From CAYNRQ01 sp964399875 (GTDB taxonomy: Archaea; Aenigmatarchaeota; Aenigmatarchaeia; QMZP01), in NCBI GenBank assembly GCA_964399875.1, contig CAYNRQ010000002.1, positions 1 to 40,376 of the forward strand: DNA of 40,376 nt. The letters are read 5' to 3'. Of the stretch, positions 15,001 through 21,755 are shown piece by piece. The translations under genes were made by a program, and so were the position numbers. How positions within the stretch are numbered: the first letter of the stretch is position 1; the number at the start of each line of letters is the position of its first letter. The notes beneath the pieces were generated by a model that was not told the DNA's origin, did no database searches, and saw only the letters and a program-made list of their open reading frames with translations.

Positions 15001-17335
15001 CCTCAATTTTTTTCGAAGTCAAATTAATAGGGTAATAGAAAATTCCGCCATGTTCGTTCCAAACCACAATATCGTCAGATATCGCCGGGTTTATAACATA
15101 CCGACTCGTTTTACTGACTTGGGTTTTTTCATCCGTTTCCAGACACCCTCCAGGCTGGCCGTTCTTTCTCAGGTCGCACATGTATAGAGCATGATTGTCA
15201 TCACTTTTCCAGACAATTATACTCCCATGTATTGCAATTCTCGAGTTGGACGAACCATCCGAGCTAATTCGCAATTTTTCATCCGTTTCCAGACACCCTC
15301 CAGGCTGGCCATTTTTTGACAAGTTGCACATTAAAGTTGTTAACTCATTTTCACCCATCCAGACAATGATATCCCCGCTTATATAAGGGACATCATACAC
15401 ACGCCCTGAGAATACCTTGGTTTTGCTGTCCGTTTCCAGACACCCTCCAGGCTGGCCATTTTTTGTCAGGTCACACATGTAAATGTCCTCATTGAAGTAG
15501 AAGTCAGTATACTTTGTAAAGACAATAACATTCTTAAAAATTGACGGAAATATTGAATCGAGAATAATATAGCCTTTATCAGAAGTGATTTGTGTTATGT
15601 TAGTAACCACAGTTTTCTCGTCTGAAGACAGGCATCCTCCAGGCCGGCCGTTCTTGGCCAGGTCGCACATGAATATCACAGTATAATAATTATCACATCC
15701 TGACCACACAATTATGCCCCCGTCAATCGCAACTTTTGTATAAGGTAACTGTCTTTTAGAGACTTGGATTTTCTCATCATTCACCAAACATCCTCCAGGC
15801 TGGCCGTTCTTTCTCAGGTCGCACATTTTAATGTCGTTACCTTCGACCCATACAATAAAATTTTTGTAAATTCTTTGATTTTCCACACTGTGGCTGTTCG
15901 TTATCCGGATTTTCTCATCATTCACCAAACATCCTCCAGGCTGGCCGTTCTTTCTCAGGTCGCACATGAATATATACATAGTGTGAATATCTCTCCCTCT
16001 CCATATGACTATGTTTTCAGAAATTTGAGGGTCTGAACAATAATAATCTCCCGAAGTCATCCTTATTTCGCCTACTGGAAGATACATGGCTATGCATTCA
16101 TAGTCACCCTGTTCACAGCAATAAGATTTATTTACAACAAGCCTTTTTTGCTTGGGCGAGCAATAAAGGGGCTTTTGGGCTGAACACCGATTATAATATG
16201 TTCCATCCGAACATTGACAAGTTTCGTCAATCAGCCCGTCGCAGTTGTCATCTATCCCGTTCCCGCACCTGTCTTCAAGGCCAGGGTTCACGAAGGGATT
16301 GTGGTCATTGCAGTCTTTCCCAGTTATGCAGCTAAATGAACTTTCAAAATATCCATCGTTATCGCTGTCATGACAGTCACTACTGCAACCGCTCATATTA
16401 AAACTACATGCATTGGCAGACCAGCTCGGCAAACAACCCAAAACACCCCCCATGTAGCCAAAATCCTCACATCTTTTGCCTCCCAGCTGTATTTCTGTGC
16501 ACGCACCATCTTGGCAATCACATTCCTCCCCGGTCTCTACCACACCATTTCCGCACAGATTCTCATCAATCTCACTGTCACAGTCGTCATCAATCCCATT
16601 CAGGAGTTCCTGTGCGCCGGGATGTATTGTTGGATCATCGTCGTTGCAGTCATTTTCTAAATGCGAAAAATTCAAATAACCATCTTCATCCTCACAGTGA
16701 TAGAAGCTGTCATCATCTTTGTCTATGCAAAAAGGTGGAGTGACATGAGTCATATTTACACAGCCTCCATTCAAACAATTAAAACCCGGCCCATATTCCA
16801 TTGTGCAATCAACTGTGCGGTTTTCGATTGCAAAGGTGTGACAATAGTACTCCACTAGGAATGTGTCATCCAGGCAAAAATCCGTATGGCATTCATCTAC
16901 AATGCACGTTTCACCTCTTTTTTTATCATCCATTTTATCAGAATCATCACATAAGACGCATCTCCCATCATTGCAAAAATAGCGTCTGTCATACTCCTCC
17001 CGGCAACTGAAAAACATCCTGTTTATGCCCCCACAGAAATTTTCCCAGACTATATCCCTAGATTTACTAAGGCACGCATCATTGTACAAAACGCCGGAAA
17101 TATTGACAAACCCTTTCACTAGAATGTTGAGTCCGTCCGAATCATAGCATTCCCCGCAGTCCCCGGGGCACGAGGTTTCATTCTCACCGATACCGGGTTC
17201 ACAAACATTATTGCCGCATCCCGGAAATGACGGCGGCTCATCCGAGGTCCCGTTGATTTGCGACTGGGCAAATGTGGTTGCAGAAAAGGTTAACAGAAAC
17301 GCAAAAACCAGCAAGAAAATGACTTTCATCCACAT
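12065..17335 (-). CDS. Giant secreted multidomain protein with C-terminal gingipain-like (C25) domain
   Basis: The product is 1756 aa from the ATG at 17335; ATG 17329 gives an equally good signal peptide (MKVIFLLVFAFLL...FAQS). In order: Cys-rich EGF-like modules (about 38-200); two Asp-rich MopE-type metal-binding units (about 205-260 and 320-375, with NDCNDDDPTIHPGA and NGIDDDCDSEIDE) around a myxo-type disulfide repeat; a propeller-like region with six copies of MCDLxKNGQPGGCL (about 455-775); a NosD-type parallel beta-helix (about 850-1050); a beta-sandwich-like part; and from about 1290 a caspase-fold C25 peptidase-like domain. WIDHGG (His1635) and FSKACST (Cys1661) fit the gingipain His/Cys dyad. 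It has no C-terminal anchor; the co-transcribed one-TM protein may hold it. Roles in protein degradation or host/prey attachment are inference. Confidence 0.85.
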   Translation of the reverse strand: MWMKVIFLLVFAFLLTFSATTFAQSQINGTSDEPPSFPGCGNNVCEPGIGENETSCPGDCGECYDSDGLNILVKGFVNISGVLYNDACLSKSRDIVWENFCGGINRMFFSCREEYDRRYFCNDGRCVLCDDSDKMDDKKRGETCIVDECHTDFCLDDTFLVEYYCHTFAIENRTVDCTMEYGPGFNCLNGGCVNMTHVTPPFCIDKDDDSFYHCEDEDGYLNFSHLENDCNDDDPTIHPGAQELLNGIDDDCDSEIDENLCGNGVVETGEECDCQDGACTEIQLGGKRCEDFGYMGGVLGCLPSWSANACSFNMSGCSSDCHDSDNDGYFESSFSCITGKDCNDHNPFVNPGLEDRCGNGIDDNCDGLIDETCQCSDGTYYNRCSAQKPLYCSPKQKRLVVNKSYCCEQGDYECIAMYLPVGEIRMTSGDYYCSDPQISENIVIWRGRDIHTMYIFMCDLRKNGQPGGCLVNDEKIRITNSHSVENQRIYKNFIVWVEGNDIKMCDLRKNGQPGGCLVNDEKIQVSKRQLPYTKVAIDGGIIVWSGCDNYYTVIFMCDLAKNGRPGGCLSSDEKTVVTNITQITSDKGYIILDSIFPSIFKNVIVFTKYTDFYFNEDIYMCDLTKNGQPGGCLETDSKTKVFSGRVYDVPYISGDIIVWMGENELTTLMCNLSKNGQPGGCLETDEKLRISSDGSSNSRIAIHGSIIVWKSDDNHALYMCDLRKNGQPGGCLETDEKTQVSKTSRYVINPAISDDIVVWNEHGGIFYYPINLTSKKIEDCIVAGDEDGNGYADCQDPFCGDGSYCNKEKTKQCNFGECTPPNVILGCMVLDREGTTYYLEKDLGPGEVSPYCLRIRAEGITVDCKGHSITDDSMLAPLIFSNKDSTTIKNCNLRASSYEPPNLEFDKGVGIKLMSNGNIIDNNRIDNSYIGIEIDGEYNRVINNHLHGNVKGIFLKNDNNVIENNVIKMDGKYKGDGLVINDCQFNKISNNRISHYSNGIVLNNAGNTLLLCGEVFDNSAYDIYISGWESKGISLIGTKYAKKYVGAGAEFTDFGVSCSNIRNSKDMSKYTEREVFLISEKNWKDIMSLVPLTVWTGKEDCRKGYGTPEGVCVYPSLIYHEENNFFDGNEPSNYNDENYYMLDLGTYWQEFVAKENKIANLRLYMLPNYETKFYVEIRDSSDNLIFRSDIIKIDYESYEVDIPVSANLRIGEKYKIFINIIDMSNPAYPEEDLTLLTITNSGEYSAGESSIGKDTDFTFMVEYTPQEATGYDVDSIIYFMQQLPPSRLTIVGRAPQNILNLVASYPENSVGAGLQAHQVQQITPSDYFSYWNEKGKIVYVEDDYEKALMAATYASLHNSPLVVQGSVLDDSEDCGNDPCVFDSKYVILVGDVDCPENALFCEKSDIEKKYLASIELDKIIFVNPADLDIFYRQEGGFTPDKIPDPIYDLYGKTSLAAPFLASAKHEIIISAGGDNYVEFDNSLKSKINSLKIYPTYLTVMASPLAIPYKTNIGHAIDTTEYADFNSDKHPDVGVGRIQGMTISDVSSYIARVLFYDNLEKSTGTKFVAGGLSWDKQEKRPLDVANEFAKRFKEAGFDSTCGLYVADDYWSDDYICAEGYDSSDWADQHLVVWIDHGGTNYAGITSSEMPLLKSSVMFSKACSTCASYDKDSFCNSALRKGAIAYYGNVWPSLTIDWKVVGVLNGLYYNKLSTGLALKNFFHSNPVYDYHLTTMLLGDPTLEINPPYSLSMPLEDVL
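15125..15970 (-). repeat. Six near-identical DNA repeats inside the giant gene
   Basis: Six copies of a roughly 55-base unit encode MCDLxKNGQPGGCLxxDEK, at about 15127, 15277, 15421, 15610, 15770 and 15911. The two copies nearest the 5' end of the gene (15770-15826 and 15911-15967) are identical over more than 55 bases. Spacers of about 85-130 bases differ, as expected for propeller blades. This is a protein repeat, not a CRISPR array. Confidence 0.8.
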
Positions 17336-17380
17336 CAGCAACCACTGAAAAGTTTATCCTCTTAATTATTTGGGGAGAAG

Positions 17381-17390
17381 GTTTAAATTA
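17381..17390 (-). promoter_or_regulatory. TATA-like element before the giant gene
   Basis: On the minus strand AATTTAAACC lies about 50 nt upstream of the ATG at 17335, in the gene-free stretch. It would drive the two-gene surface operon. Confidence 0.35.
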
Positions 17391-17474
17391 ATACCGAACC
17401 AATTGGTTTTACGCCGCCATTCATGGGGGGTTATTTATTCACTTTACAATGAAATAATCATAAATATGAAACAA

Positions 17475-17750
17475 TGCACAAAAACGCAGAAGACCTTATC
17501 ATGGAAGAAATAGTAAAGAAAGGAAGTCCATTGAATTGATATATGTTGCATGATATCAAGAAGAAAAGAAAAACATATCATGGCATCAGAATATACTGAA
17601 AAGAGAGGGCTTCCCAGAAGATGATGAAACATACCAGAAGTTATTGAAAGAGTCAGACCAGACATACTAATAGAGGACGAGTGTGAAAGTATAGCCAGTG
17701 AAGAAGAAATTCACCTAAACAGACCCTTTAAGACAGTTTCTGAATTATAA
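17475..17750 (+). pseudogene. Decayed coding sequence
   Basis: The 416-base stretch 17342-17757 has no intact gene but reads like broken coding DNA. ATG 17475 opens MHKNAEDLIMEEIVKKGSPL and stops. A second frame reads ILKREGFPEDDETYQKLLKE and stops. A third frame from about 17640 reads IPEVIERVRPDILIEDECES, then a short tail ending at TAA 17750. The phrase PDILIEDxCES resembles a segment of HAD-type/nucleotidase-like proteins, from memory and not certain. Frame changes within 200 bases suggest a frameshifted remnant. Confidence 0.35.
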
Positions 17751-17753
17751 AAA
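17746..17753 (+). promoter_or_regulatory. TATA box
   Basis: TATAAAAA lies at the end of the decayed sequence. It predicts a start near 17775, about 43 nt before the next start codon. Confidence 0.45.
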
Positions 17754-17817
17754 CCGGGTGGGATCAGTAACACTTTTTTCAGAAAGATTATTAAATCTAT
17801 CCAGGCAAATATTACGC

Positions 17818-18432
17818 ATGATTAACATGAAAACGCAAACATATATAACAAGACCACCGACCAGAGCAGGCTCCTATATAGATACATCTCTCGGCGACTG
17901 GTCAGACTTCCTTGGTGGTGATATAAGATACAAAGTCCATTACCTAGGTCCTGACGGCGAAAGAACACAACCAACCCGGGCCTATCAGAGCCTGCACCTG
18001 GTTGATATACAGGTACAAGGAAAGATAATAACACCCCACAGGCATGCAATAATAAGGAGGATAAGAAAATCAAGCAAACGGGACAGTGCATTTGTTGCAA
18101 AAATACAGGGTGTGCAAGGAATACCAGTAATAGCTATAAGAGAAATCCCCCCTGATGAAGCAGCAAGTGATGAGATATATATCTGGAGATCAGACGGCCT
18201 TTTCCTTTACTGGGTCAGGAATTCAATAAACCACATAGATCTGAGAAATCTCCCACCCGAAAAAGTCTTTGTTTTCAGATTAATGGGTAACCCGCACTCT
18301 GTCTACAGGTACGAAGGTCCAGTTTCTTACCTAAGCAGATTCATTCCACCATTAGAAAACCAAGAAACAAAATTCATGCCAGATCTTATAGAAACCGAGG
18401 AAGCATATCTAAGAGAAGAACATCTGTTATAA
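17818..18432 (+). CDS. Conserved-looking hypothetical protein (204 aa)
   Basis: I start at ATG 17818 (ATG 17827 is the alternative) because the TATA box at 17746 places the transcript start after the longer TTG/GTG-type options. The product is soluble, Arg- and Pro-rich, without Cys motifs, signal peptide or membrane helices. Alternating hydrophobic strands (IPVIAIREI, EKVFVFRLMG) suggest a beta-rich fold. I do not recognise a family. The stop overlaps the end of the convergent aminopeptidase gene by six bases. Confidence 0.65.
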   Translation: MINMKTQTYITRPPTRAGSYIDTSLGDWSDFLGGDIRYKVHYLGPDGERTQPTRAYQSLHLVDIQVQGKIITPHRHAIIRRIRKSSKRDSAFVAKIQGVQGIPVIAIREIPPDEAASDEIYIWRSDGLFLYWVRNSINHIDLRNLPPEKVFVFRLMGNPHSVYRYEGPVSYLSRFIPPLENQETKFMPDLIETEEAYLREEHLL

Positions 18433-19362
18433 AAGCTTACCCTCTTTAATTACTTCTTTACCATCAACCTCTATTGTAGGCTTGTTAAAAACAGAATCCA
18501 GATGAATAGAGGATTGTATATTGCCACCAAGGGCCTTGCTGGTCCCAAAGGCTATATGCGCTGTCTTCAAAACCTTTTCATCCTCCAGTATGTTCCCTAT
18601 TATTTTGGCTTTCGGATTCGTACCAATACCCAGCTCAGCCAGATTAGTCCCATTCTCTACATTTGTCAGAGCCTTCCATAGTTTGGGCTCCTCACAATCA
18701 ACCACCTCCCCACCATCCACCTTGATCTTGAACGGCTTCTTAACAACCCCTGTAAAGGGCGCTGATAAATCAATAACCAGGGTCCCCTCAGACTTCCTCT
18801 CCCTAGGAGCAATAGCAACCTCTCCTGAAGGCAGATTGTTTAACTCACCAGGCCTTCTGGTCAGACCATTATCATTACATATCTTCCTTCCAGACATAAT
18901 TTCCATGTACATATCTGTGCCTGCTCTGGTGGTCATTCTTAATTGTTTTCCACGCTTCAAAACATCTATAATTCCCCTGTTCATTTTATCTAATTCATTA
19001 TAATCAATAGGTATTACCCTGAAAAACGTATCTTTCAGTATCCCGGGCATGGTTATAACCCTGGCACCTGCATTCCTGGCATCAGTCACGGCCTTTGTAT
19101 GTGTAATAGAAAACTCTGTGGGAGCAACAACAGCATCAACCTCCAACATAGCCTGGATGATATCCTTTTCTTTGGGCTCCCTTCCGGCCATTCCAGTTCT
19201 TTCCATCCTCATAAGTCTGCAGTCACAAAGCTTTTTACCGACCTCCAGCAAAGCCTTTCCTATCTCTAGTCTCTCCCCATCCGGATCACAAACAACCAAA
19301 GCCTTTTCTTTTGGTGCTATCCCGAAACATTCCTTCCACACAATCTCAGCTACTTTTTTCAT
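18427..19362 (-). CDS. Aminopeptidase T-like metallopeptidase (M29 family)
   Basis: The 311-aa protein fits the archaeal leucyl aminopeptidase/aminopeptidase T group (COG2309, M29-like). These are intracellular metalloenzymes that remove N-terminal residues from peptides. Visible family segments are ALVVCDPDGERLEIG near the N-terminus, DAVVAPTEFSITHTKAVTDA, and the C-terminal HIAFGTSKALGGNIQSSIHL carrying the His/Asp metal-site candidates. The ATG at 19360-19362 is preceded by GGGGTAAG. It starts only five bases after the stop of the phosphatidyltransferase gene, so the two form an operon. The substrate cannot be told. Confidence 0.8.
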   Translation of the reverse strand: MKKVAEIVWKECFGIAPKEKALVVCDPDGERLEIGKALLEVGKKLCDCRLMRMERTGMAGREPKEKDIIQAMLEVDAVVAPTEFSITHTKAVTDARNAGARVITMPGILKDTFFRVIPIDYNELDKMNRGIIDVLKRGKQLRMTTRAGTDMYMEIMSGRKICNDNGLTRRPGELNNLPSGEVAIAPRERKSEGTLVIDLSAPFTGVVKKPFKIKVDGGEVVDCEEPKLWKALTNVENGTNLAELGIGTNPKAKIIGNILEDEKVLKTAHIAFGTSKALGGNIQSSIHLDSVFNKPTIEVDGKEVIKEGKLL

Positions 19363-19367
19363 TTTTC

Positions 19368-19973
19368 TTACCCCTGCTTTCTGCTCCTAACAGCTGTGAC
19401 TATCCTCTGCAATGCACTTATATTGGTCAGTACAGCCAGAATAACAATTATATAAGTAAGGTAGAACCTGTCAAAATACGCCAGCAAAATACCTATGAAC
19501 AGTATAATCAACCTCTCTGCTCTTTCCAGAAGTCCGCCCCTCAGCTCCTTTTCCACTAATTCCTTCTCCTTTGCAGCAGACTTGGCATAGGTCGTCATCA
19601 GACCCCCGAAGAAGTATAAAAATACCCATGCATAGATAGGGACCCAGAGATCAGGCAGGCTTGCAAAAAGCAGGCCAAACAGTACTATACCTTCCACATA
19701 CCGGTCTATAATGGTGTCCAGATAGGCACCCAGCTTGGTCACCCTTCCAGTAACCCTTGCAACAGAACCATCAATAAGGTCAATAAAAGACGCTATTATG
19801 AAGAACAGTGCTGCAAGAAGAAAACTCTCCCTGATCAAAAACCACAGCGCAATGAAGGTGGGAACCAGTGTGAATATGGTCCACTGGTTTGGAGACATCC
19901 TAAGTTTTGCAAAGGCCACACCGATTTTTACTGAAAAACCAGAGAATTTGTCTCTCTTCTTATAAAGTGACAT
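19368..19973 (-). CDS. CDP-alcohol phosphatidyltransferase family protein
   Basis: An integral membrane enzyme that joins a CDP-activated lipid to an alcohol, such as inositol phosphate, serine or glycerol phosphate. The full motif D-x2-D-G-x2-A-R-x8-G-x3-D-x3-D is present at residues 65-90 (DLIDGSVAR...GAYLDTIID), with several hydrophobic helices around it. I use ATG 19973 (201 aa) instead of the TTG at 19991, because a TATA-like CTATTTAAATT lies about 25 nt upstream. The sequence resembles the archaeal archaetidylinositol-phosphate synthase group most, but the alcohol acceptor is not certain. It is co-transcribed with the M29 peptidase. The archaeosortase gene ends 114 bases upstream. Confidence 0.85.
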   Translation of the reverse strand: MSLYKKRDKFSGFSVKIGVAFAKLRMSPNQWTIFTLVPTFIALWFLIRESFLLAALFFIIASFIDLIDGSVARVTGRVTKLGAYLDTIIDRYVEGIVLFGLLFASLPDLWVPIYAWVFLYFFGGLMTTYAKSAAKEKELVEKELRGGLLERAERLIILFIGILLAYFDRFYLTYIIVILAVLTNISALQRIVTAVRSRKQG

Positions 19974-20087
19974 AGTAATATTTAGGTCCAATTAATTTAA
20001 ATAGATAAGTCACGCACAGCATGCTTTTGCATAAACCATATTCAGAGAAAAGAGAGAAAGGAAGCGACTTGGGATGAGCCTAAGCAA

Positions 20088-20663
20088 CTACCAAAATCTA
20101 TGCCGCCTGTTCTTCTTTCCCAGGGCCTTGCAGATGTCCTTTCTTGCCATTAAGAGATACCACAAGGAAAACAGAAAAAGTATTATAAAAAACTGCCCAT
20201 ACTTCCAGAAAACATAATGAATATTCCACATTGCATCTACCCCAATAGATACAGCCAGATGATAAAGTGACAACAACCTTATAAAATTCACAATAAACAT
20301 AATGGGAGCAAAGATCAGGACACCTTTAAGCTTTACCCTTAAATCTACCCCCCTGAAAACAAGAATAAGAATGCACAGAAACAATATCTCACCCAGGCCT
20401 ATGCATGCAGAGACAATACTCACATCAAATGTGTCAGGAGGGACAGAGTAAGTTAGTTTTGTAGGTGTTGTAAGGTTTACAGGGATTCCAAACGATTTTT
20501 GTAAAAAATAAACAGACCCTGCTTCTGCTTCCTCTAACCAGCCAAGATTCGTTGCATAGATTAGACCACTTAGTAAAAAATAGGCCGTGACACCTGCCAG
20601 AATTATAAGACAGTTTATCAGTGTGAACCCGAAAAGCTGTTTTGGGTTTACCTTCTCCTCCAT
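20088..20663 (-). CDS. Archaeosortase/exosortase family transpeptidase
   Basis: Archaeosortases are multi-pass membrane cysteine transpeptidases that process C-terminal sorting signals of surface proteins, in known cases replacing them with a lipid. The 191-aa protein has about five hydrophobic segments and the expected catalytic residues: Cys87 in SACIGLGE, Arg129 in NFIRLLSLYH and His149 in NIHYVFWKYGQF. The N-terminal region contains the periplasmic-type loop typical of the family. It is the last gene of the cimA-ileS-GNAT-HD cluster, 34 bases after the HD gene. The phosphatidyltransferase gene is next on the same strand. No protein in this window ends in a recognisable PGF-CTERM-type signal, so substrates lie elsewhere. 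Confidence 0.85.
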   Translation of the reverse strand: MEEKVNPKQLFGFTLINCLIILAGVTAYFLLSGLIYATNLGWLEEAEAGSVYFLQKSFGIPVNLTTPTKLTYSVPPDTFDVSIVSACIGLGEILFLCILILVFRGVDLRVKLKGVLIFAPIMFIVNFIRLLSLYHLAVSIGVDAMWNIHYVFWKYGQFFIILFLFSLWYLLMARKDICKALGKKNRRHRFW

Positions 20664-20697
20664 AATAATATTTTATCAGCAGACAATTAAACCATTT

Positions 20698-21261
20698 CTA
20701 TTTCTTCAGAAGCTGGAGAAGAATATCCTGCTTGTTTGTCCCTATCAGGGCATCCAAGGTATCGATATGATGGAATATGACAGCCTCTATGGTCTGCGGC
20801 GGCGTAGGCCCTTCAGAACCAAAATGGCTTGCAACAATGTGAACAACCTTTTCTGGGAATTCCCTTGCATAAAGCTCTGCTGTTCCAAGCATGGTGTGAT
20901 CCAGGGTATGATCCGTAGTTTCCCACCCATCAGGTCCATTCTTCAAAATCCAGAGCTTGCCAATATCATGGAGAAGGGCTCCGGCTATAAGCGCATCCAT
21001 ATCTACCCTGACATTATAAACCTTCTTAAGATTTTCAGCAAATGCTATGGATAACAAGGTCACACTGTATATATGATCAACAAGACCTCCCTTATAAATA
21101 TGATGAAACTGGATACTTGCAGGGGCCTCTTTAAGATCGCATGGTCTGTATTTACTCGCAAGATCTTTGTGCGACATAACAGGATTCTTTAGCAGATCCA
21201 CTACCTTTTTCCTTAACGCCTTGTCTTTTATACTGTTAGCCAGTTTTAGCAGTCTTTTCAT
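20698..21261 (-). CDS. HD-domain phosphohydrolase
   Basis: The 187-aa protein carries an HD domain: His63 in GGLVDHIYS, the metal-binding His98-Asp99 in GALLHDIGK, and later His-rich segments (DHTLDHTMLG, ASHFGSEG, HHIDTLDA). This layout resembles the HD part of YhaM-type 3'-5' exoribonucleases and of HDIG phosphohydrolases. A phosphodiesterase acting on RNA or nucleotides is likely, but the substrate is unknown. Its ATG overlaps the stop of the GNAT gene by four bases. It lies in the cimA-ileS cluster. Confidence 0.85.
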   Translation of the reverse strand: MKRLLKLANSIKDKALRKKVVDLLKNPVMSHKDLASKYRPCDLKEAPASIQFHHIYKGGLVDHIYSVTLLSIAFAENLKKVYNVRVDMDALIAGALLHDIGKLWILKNGPDGWETTDHTLDHTMLGTAELYAREFPEKVVHIVASHFGSEGPTPPQTIEAVIFHHIDTLDALIGTNKQDILLQLLKK

Positions 21262-21752
21262 TCTCCCACCTTTTTGACCATCTGGACATAATGTTTTACG
21301 AACCCATGCTTTTTATAAAACCTTAGGGTTTTTAAGTTTTCACTATCAGCCTTCAAAGTCAAAAACCCTATGTTCTCCCCTTTTGCATATTTTTCAGTTT
21401 CGTTCAATAGTTTTGATCCGATACCCTTCCCCCTGCAATTCTCAATAACAGCGATATCGTTTATGTAAATCTCTTTTTTTTCTTTGAACGCTTTCCATCT
21501 GTTCTTAATCTTCAGTTTAGTATATCCGACAACCTTCCCGCGTTCTTCAGCGACAAGCAGAATAAAACCCTCTGAATTCAGAATCTCTTTTAAATGCTCA
21601 CCAAACAGTTTATCTGCGCCAGGAACAAACTTCCAGTATTCTTCAACAACAGGATGCGTGGGCAAATTGTTATGATAATCTATGAGATCCTTTCTCCATA
21701 TTTTAACTATTTCCCCGATGTCCCCTTCTCTTGCCTTTCTTATCTTTATCAT
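21258..21752 (-). CDS. GNAT family N-acetyltransferase
   Basis: The 164-aa protein has the GNAT fold. Motif A (NDIAVIENCRGKGIGSKLL) has the acetyl-CoA-binding R-G-K-G-I-G turn, and motif B (LKTLRFYKKHGFVKHY) follows. The N-terminus IKIRKAREGDIGEIVKIWRK is typical. The substrate cannot be inferred. It starts three bases after the ileS stop and overlaps the HD gene (ATGA), so it is tightly co-transcribed. Confidence 0.9.
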   Translation of the reverse strand: MIKIRKAREGDIGEIVKIWRKDLIDYHNNLPTHPVVEEYWKFVPGADKLFGEHLKEILNSEGFILLVAEERGKVVGYTKLKIKNRWKAFKEKKEIYINDIAVIENCRGKGIGSKLLNETEKYAKGENIGFLTLKADSENLKTLRFYKKHGFVKHYVQMVKKVGE

Positions 21753-21755
21753 AAA

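Noticed and set aside
15125..15970. Spaced near-identical repeats resembling a CRISPR array
   Set aside because: The repeats are in frame within the giant gene and encode a protein repeat; spacers are coding and unequal, and no cas genes are present.
17444..17665. 73-codon minus-strand open frame
   Set aside because: Phe/Ser/Ile-rich shadow of a degraded plus-strand coding sequence, with no promoter or ribosome-binding site.
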